Under the pieces are notes generated by a model. That model was not told the DNA's origin. It did no database searches and was given only the letters and a program-made list of their open reading frames with translations. This document shows, in pieces, positions 59,955 through 64,000 of a stretch of DNA of 64,000 nt (the first letter of the stretch is position 1; every line of letters begins with the position of its first letter). Source of the DNA: an uncultured Bacteroides sp. (lineage in GTDB: Bacteria > Bacteroidota > Bacteroidia > Bacteroidales > Bacteroidaceae). Location: contig NZ_CAUCSQ010000023.1 in assembly GCF_958445495.1 (NCBI RefSeq), positions 1 to 64,000 of the forward strand, in the 5' to 3' direction. The position numbers were made by a program, and so were the translations under genes.

Positions 59955-61424
59955 ATGGAAGGAAAAAAATCCATAGTGGTTGTCAAAGGGATTAGCAAGA
60001 GTTATGGAGAAGTAAAAGCTTTGAACGATGTTTCTTTTGCTGTGGAACAGGGGGAAATTTTCGGGTTGATTGGTCCTGACGGTTCCGGTAAGAGTACGTT
60101 GTTTCGTATATTGACTACTCTATTGCTGGCGGATGAAGGGACGGCAACTGTCGGAGGATGGGATATAGGGACGGGGTATAAGCAGATTCGTGCCAGGGTG
60201 GGATATATGCCCGGTCGTTTTTCTCTTTATCAGGACCTCTCGGTAGAGGAGAATCTTGAATTTTTCGCTACGGTGTTCCAGACTACGGTCCAAGAGAATT
60301 ATGCTTTGATTAAAGATATATATCAGCAGATTGGGCCTTTTAAGAAACGAAGGGCGGGCGCTTTGTCGGGAGGAATGAAACAGAAGCTGGCATTGAGCTG
60401 TGCTTTGATTCATAAACCGGACATCCTGTTTCTGGATGAGCCTACGACCGGGGTTGATCCTGTGTCACGCAGGGAATTCTGGCAGATGTTGCGGGATTTG
60501 CGGGAGCGGGGAATCACAATCATTGTTTCAACTCCTATCATGGATGAGGCCCGTCAGTGTGACCGGATTGCTTTTATCCGTCACGGGCAGATTTACGGGA
60601 TTGACACTCCGGAGAAAATCCTGCATCGGTTTGCTTCGATACTTTGTCCGCCTCCGCTGGAACGGGAAGAGGTTGTGTTTGAAAAGGCTCCTGTCATTGA
60701 AGTCGATGAACTGACAAAGTGTTTTGGTGATTTTACGGCGGTTGACCATATCTCTTTTACGGTGAACCGGGGAGAAATCTTCGGTTTTCTGGGAGCTAAC
60801 GGAGCTGGGAAAACGACTGCGATGCGTATGCTGTGCGGATTGAGCAGGCCGACATCTGGTGTAGGGAAGGTTGCCGGATATGATATTTTCCGGGAATCGG
60901 AGTCGGTGAAGAAACATATCGGGTATATGAGCCAGAAATTTTCTTTATATGAAGATTTGAAGGTATGGGAAAATATTCGCCTGTTTGCCGGAATTTATGG
61001 AATGAAGGACCGGGAAATTGAAGAGAAGACCGATGAATTGTTGAATCGCCTGGGGTTTTCGGCAGAACGGGACACATTGGTAAAGAGTCTTCCTTTGGGT
61101 TGGAAACAGAAACTTGCTTTCTCGGTTTCGATTTTTCACGAGCCGAAAATCGTCTTTTTGGATGAACCTACCGGTGGGGTGGACCCTGCTACGCGCAGGC
61201 AGTTCTGGGAATTGATTTATCAGGCGGCAAATCGTGGAATTACGGTATTTGTGACTACTCATTATATGGATGAGGCTGAGTATTGTAACCGGATTTCTAT
61301 TATGGTGGACGGACAGATTAGGGCTCTTGATACTCCGGCTCGTTTGAAAGAACAATTCGGTGTGGGGACAATGGATGATGTGTTCCAGAAACTGGCCCGC
61401 CATGCGGTACGTAAAGCTGATTGA
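59955..61424 (+). CDS. ABC transporter ATP-binding protein with two ATPase domains (YbhF-like)
   Basis: A 489-residue protein with two fused nucleotide-binding domains. The first has Walker A GPDGSGKST, signature LSGGMKQKLALSC and Walker B ILFLDEPTTGVDP. The second has Walker A GANGAGKTT, a degenerate signature LPLGWKQKLAFSV and IVFLDEPTGGVDP. The same LPLGW form occurs in YbhF-type proteins, so it is a family trait. It powers the ABC-2 permeases encoded next. Confidence 0.94.
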   Translation: MEGKKSIVVVKGISKSYGEVKALNDVSFAVEQGEIFGLIGPDGSGKSTLFRILTTLLLADEGTATVGGWDIGTGYKQIRARVGYMPGRFSLYQDLSVEENLEFFATVFQTTVQENYALIKDIYQQIGPFKKRRAGALSGGMKQKLALSCALIHKPDILFLDEPTTGVDPVSRREFWQMLRDLRERGITIIVSTPIMDEARQCDRIAFIRHGQIYGIDTPEKILHRFASILCPPPLEREEVVFEKAPVIEVDELTKCFGDFTAVDHISFTVNRGEIFGFLGANGAGKTTAMRMLCGLSRPTSGVGKVAGYDIFRESESVKKHIGYMSQKFSLYEDLKVWENIRLFAGIYGMKDREIEEKTDELLNRLGFSAERDTLVKSLPLGWKQKLAFSVSIFHEPKIVFLDEPTGGVDPATRRQFWELIYQAANRGITVFVTTHYMDEAEYCNRISIMVDGQIRALDTPARLKEQFGVGTMDDVFQKLARHAVRKAD

Positions 61425-61426
61425 TT

Positions 61427-62530
61427 ATGAAACAGTTTATTGCTTTTGTCAGAAAGGAGTTTTATCATATTTTCCGTGACCGGCGGACGATGTTGATTTT
61501 GTTAGGAATGCCGGTGGTGCAAATCATTTTGTTCGGTTTTGCTATTAGTACGGAGGTCAAAAATGTGCGGCTGGCTGTGCTTGACCCTTCGAACGATGTG
61601 GTGACACGGAAGATTGTAGACCGTTTGGATGCCAGCGAGTATTTTACCGTCACTGCCTGTTTTCATTCTCCGCAAGAAATGGAGACGGCTTTTCTGAAGA
61701 ATGAGATTGATATGGGAATCGTGTTTGGCGAATGTTTTATGGATGGATTGTATGCCGGGGATGCCCGTGTACAGCTAATCGTTGACGGTACTGACCCGAA
61801 TATGTCTACTATGCAAACGAATTATGCGGCAAATATCGTTGCTTCGGCAGGGCAGGAAATGTCACCTCCCGGTATAACGGCGGGACGCCTGGTTCCGGAT
61901 ATTAAGTTATTGTATAATCCTCAGATGAAGAGTGCATATAATTTTGTTCCCGGAGTGATGGGATTGATTCTGATGTTGATTTGCGCGATGATGACTTCTA
62001 TCTCTATCGTCCGTGAAAAGGAGACGGGGACAATGGAGATATTATTGGTTTCTCCTGTAAAGCCGTTATTCATTATTCTGGCGAAGGTTGTTCCTTATTT
62101 TGTGCTCTCTTTTGTCAATCTGGTAACGATTCTGTTGCTTTCGGTTTTTGTCCTGGATGTTCCCGTAGCCGGAAGTTTGTTCTGGTTGGTGGCGGTTTCT
62201 TTGCTTTTTATTTTTGTCTCTTTGGCATTAGGGTTGTTGATTTCTTCTCTCACCCGTACCCAGGTGGCGGCTATGCTGGCTTCTGGCCTGATTCTGATGA
62301 TGCCTACCATGATTTTGTCGGGGATGATTTTCCCGATAGAGAGTATGCCGTTGTTGCTTCAGTTGATTTCGGATGTGCTTCCGGCCCGTTGGTATATTCA
62401 GGCTGTGCGCAAGTTGATGATTGAGGGCCTTCCTGTCATGCTGGTATATAAAGAGATTTTGATTTTATTGCTGATGGCGGTGTTGCTTGTCACAATCAGC
62501 CTTAAAAAGTTCAAGTACAGATTAGGATAA
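61427..62530 (+). CDS. ABC-2 type permease (YbhS-like)
   Basis: A 367-residue permease. One N-terminal segment (MLILLGMPVVQIILFGFAI) precedes a ~150-residue extracytoplasmic domain, then five segments from about residue 175 (NFVPGVMGLILMLICAMMTS). The ABC-2 coupling motif SIVREKETGTMEILLVSPVK is present. It starts 2 bases after the ATPase gene. Likely exports drugs, bile acids or lipophilic metabolites. Confidence 0.93.
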   Translation: MKQFIAFVRKEFYHIFRDRRTMLILLGMPVVQIILFGFAISTEVKNVRLAVLDPSNDVVTRKIVDRLDASEYFTVTACFHSPQEMETAFLKNEIDMGIVFGECFMDGLYAGDARVQLIVDGTDPNMSTMQTNYAANIVASAGQEMSPPGITAGRLVPDIKLLYNPQMKSAYNFVPGVMGLILMLICAMMTSISIVREKETGTMEILLVSPVKPLFIILAKVVPYFVLSFVNLVTILLLSVFVLDVPVAGSLFWLVAVSLLFIFVSLALGLLISSLTRTQVAAMLASGLILMMPTMILSGMIFPIESMPLLLQLISDVLPARWYIQAVRKLMIEGLPVMLVYKEILILLLMAVLLVTISLKKFKYRLG

Positions 62531-62540
62531 GGGATGTGTT

Positions 62541-63653
62541 ATGATAAAATTTTTGATAGAAAAAGAGTTTAAGCAGTTGCTTCGTAATTCGTTCTTGCCG
62601 AGATTGATTCTTATTTTTCCCTGCATGATTATGTTGCTTTTGCCGTGGGCCGTGAATCTGGAAATCAAGAATATTCAGTTGAATATCATTGATAATGACC
62701 ATTCTGCCATTTCACAACGTTTGGTAAATAAGATTGCCGCTTCCACTTATTTCCGCCTGTTTGAGGTATCTTCTTCCTATGCTGCGGGGTTACGGAATAT
62801 TGAAACGGGTACGGCGGATATTGTGATGGAGATACCGAGGCATCTGGAACGTGACTGGATGAATGGGAAAGATGCTCATATACTGATAGCTGCCAATGCC
62901 GTGAACGGAACAAAGGGAGGGTTGGGAAGTTCGTATTTGTCTTCGATTATCAATGATTATGCTGTTGAGTTGCGTTCGGAGCATCCGGAAGTTGCCGTTT
63001 CCGGCATACTTCCTTCTATCCGTATTGATACGTTGGGGTTGTTTAACCCGAATTTGAATTATAAGCTTTATATGGTTCCGGCATTAATGGTGATGTTGCT
63101 GACTTTGATTTGCGGTTTTTTGCCGGCTCTGAATATTGTGGGTGAAAAAGAGGCGGGAACGATTGAGCAGATTAACGTGACTCCGATACCGAAGTTTATT
63201 TTTATTCTTGCGAAATTATTACCTTATTGGTTCATTGGTTTTGTTGTGTTGACTGTATGTTTTGTATTGGCATGGGTGTTTTACGGAATAGCTCCTGCGG
63301 GACATTTTATGGTGATATATTTCTTTGCGGTTCTTTTTGTACTGGTCGTATCCGGTATGGGGCTTGTCATTTCCAATTATTCGGCAACCATGCAACAGTC
63401 GATGTTTGTCATGTGGTTTTGCCTGTTGGTTCTGATATTGATGAGCGGTTTGTTTACTCCTGTTGCCAGTATGCCGGAATGGGCGCAGGTGATTACCTGG
63501 TTTAATCCTCTGAAATATTTTATGGAGGTGATGCGGATGGTTTACCTGAAAGGCAGTGGCATGTGTGATTTATTGCCTCAATTGGGGATTCTGCTGCTCT
63601 TTGCCATAGGTTTGAATGGTTGGGCGGTGCTTAGTTATAGAAAGAGCCGGTGA
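62541..63653 (+). CDS. ABC-2 type permease (YbhR-like)
   Basis: A 370-residue paralogue of the previous permease with the same layout: N-terminal segment (LPRLILIFPCMIMLLLPWAV), large periplasmic loop, then five segments and the motif NIVGEKEAGTIEQINVTPIP. Two different permeases plus one double ATPase make a full YbhFSR-type pump. It starts 10 bases after the first permease. An operon terminator follows at 63667. Confidence 0.93.
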   Translation: MIKFLIEKEFKQLLRNSFLPRLILIFPCMIMLLLPWAVNLEIKNIQLNIIDNDHSAISQRLVNKIAASTYFRLFEVSSSYAAGLRNIETGTADIVMEIPRHLERDWMNGKDAHILIAANAVNGTKGGLGSSYLSSIINDYAVELRSEHPEVAVSGILPSIRIDTLGLFNPNLNYKLYMVPALMVMLLTLICGFLPALNIVGEKEAGTIEQINVTPIPKFIFILAKLLPYWFIGFVVLTVCFVLAWVFYGIAPAGHFMVIYFFAVLFVLVVSGMGLVISNYSATMQQSMFVMWFCLLVLILMSGLFTPVASMPEWAQVITWFNPLKYFMEVMRMVYLKGSGMCDLLPQLGILLLFAIGLNGWAVLSYRKSR

Positions 63654-63666
63654 GGCGGGCAATATA

Positions 63667-63708
63667 AAAAGGCAACTTCTTCCGGTTTGCCGGAGGGGGT
63701 TGCCTTTT
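63667..63708. terminator. Terminator between efflux operon and hsp20
   Basis: AAAAGGCAAC and GTTGCCTTTT pair around an inner CCGG-TTTG-CCGG hairpin. Both arms carry A/T runs, so it can end the efflux operon and the convergent heat-shock gene. Confidence 0.8.
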
Positions 63709-63768
63709 GCAGTTTTTCTATTGTTGGAAATGTCAATAAGAATATTGATGGAAAAAGTGAGTGCTATC

Positions 63769-64000
63769 TTATTTTATTTCAATCTGTCTGTTCGGTTTCT
63801 TTATTTCCTCTTCGGAAAGTTTGGGAAGTTCGATGTTCAGTACACCGTGTTCTACAGACGCAGCGATTTTCTCTTTATCTACATTGTCCGGCAAAATCAT
63901 TGTCTGCTGGAATTTGGAGTATGAGAATTCGCGGCGTAGATAGCGTCCTTCTTTCTTTTCTTCTTTGTTATCCGTTCTCTTTTCCATACTGATGACCAGG
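63769..64000 (-). CDS. Small heat-shock protein (Hsp20), C-terminal part
   Basis: The frame runs off the right edge; about 77 residues of the C-terminal half are inside. It shows the alpha-crystallin end: YLRREFSYSKFQQTMILPDN VDKEKIAASVEHGVLNIELP KLSEEE. The conserved GVLNIELPK and final I-x-I-like tail (RQIEIK) are present. It is an ATP-independent holdase chaperone. The methionine at 63987 is internal, not the start. Confidence 0.92.
   Translation of the reverse strand, partial: LVISMEKRTDNKEEKKEGRYLRREFSYSKFQQTMILPDNVDKEKIAASVEHGVLNIELPKLSEEEIKKPNRQIEIK

Overview
The window is chromosomal DNA from a Bacteroides species (B. thetaiotaomicron/fragilis-type group; inferred from gene content, not from a database match). 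Promoters follow the Bacteroidetes pattern (TTTG or TTG, about 19-21 bases, then TAnnTTTG), Shine-Dalgarno sequences are weak, and many proteins are Bacteroidota-typical (LruC lipoproteins, DUF2023 next to flavodoxin, DUF3737, DUF2931, split trp order B-E-G-D-C-F-A with a Trp-rich leader peptide).

Layout. 1-7.6 kb is a redox island: two AraC regulators, a flavodoxin/cyclophilin-like lipoprotein, a secreted cyclophilin-like protein, two aldo/keto reductases and an NAD(P)H oxidoreductase, interspersed with at least three decaying genes. 7.7-9.6 kb holds two near-identical small-RNA genes flanking a TetR gene, and an orphan promoter. 9.7-15.7 kb has fldA-DUF2023, a large LruC lipoprotein, a stand-alone AICAR formyltransferase and a RIC/hemerythrin-like protein coupled to a LuxR regulator with a degenerate receiver. 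15.7-16.2 kb carries two more candidate ncRNAs, one a third member of the small-RNA family. 16.3-22 kb is a surface-glycan type operon (response regulator, sugar transferase with a pseudo-receiver, degenerate glycosyltransferase, acyltransferase) beside a second LruC lipoprotein. 22.3-30.8 kb is ansA and the complete trp operon with its attenuator. 31-37.6 kb holds an iron-type alcohol dehydrogenase, the ppk1-ppx pair, a HdeD-like membrane protein, a cysteine-less thioredoxin-like protein and a phosphodiesterase. 38.2-41.3 kb is a DUF3737/MalY/EamA operon, and 41.8-48.1 kb is a PurF-like amidotransferase with carA-carB.

48.1-55.6 kb is accessory DNA: it opens with a broken tyrosine recombinase directly after the car operon terminator and carries DUF2931 and ankyrin membrane proteins, a TetR gene, and a compact GNAT / class-II-synthetase-like / AraC operon with a palindromic operator. 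From 55.6 kb a core-like layout returns: mannose-1-phosphate guanylyltransferase, then an AraC regulator divergent from a TolC-HlyD-ABC-permease-permease efflux operon, and finally the C-terminal part of a small heat-shock protein that runs off the window end.

The most notable signals beyond ordinary genes are: a 69/80-base composite promoter-operator found three times with fixed internal spacing; three paralogous small RNAs with identical promoter geometry, two of them sharing an upstream GGGGATT element with the flavodoxin gene; a long unstructured RNA full of AGGTA repeats; and the GNAT/synthetase-like/AraC operon.
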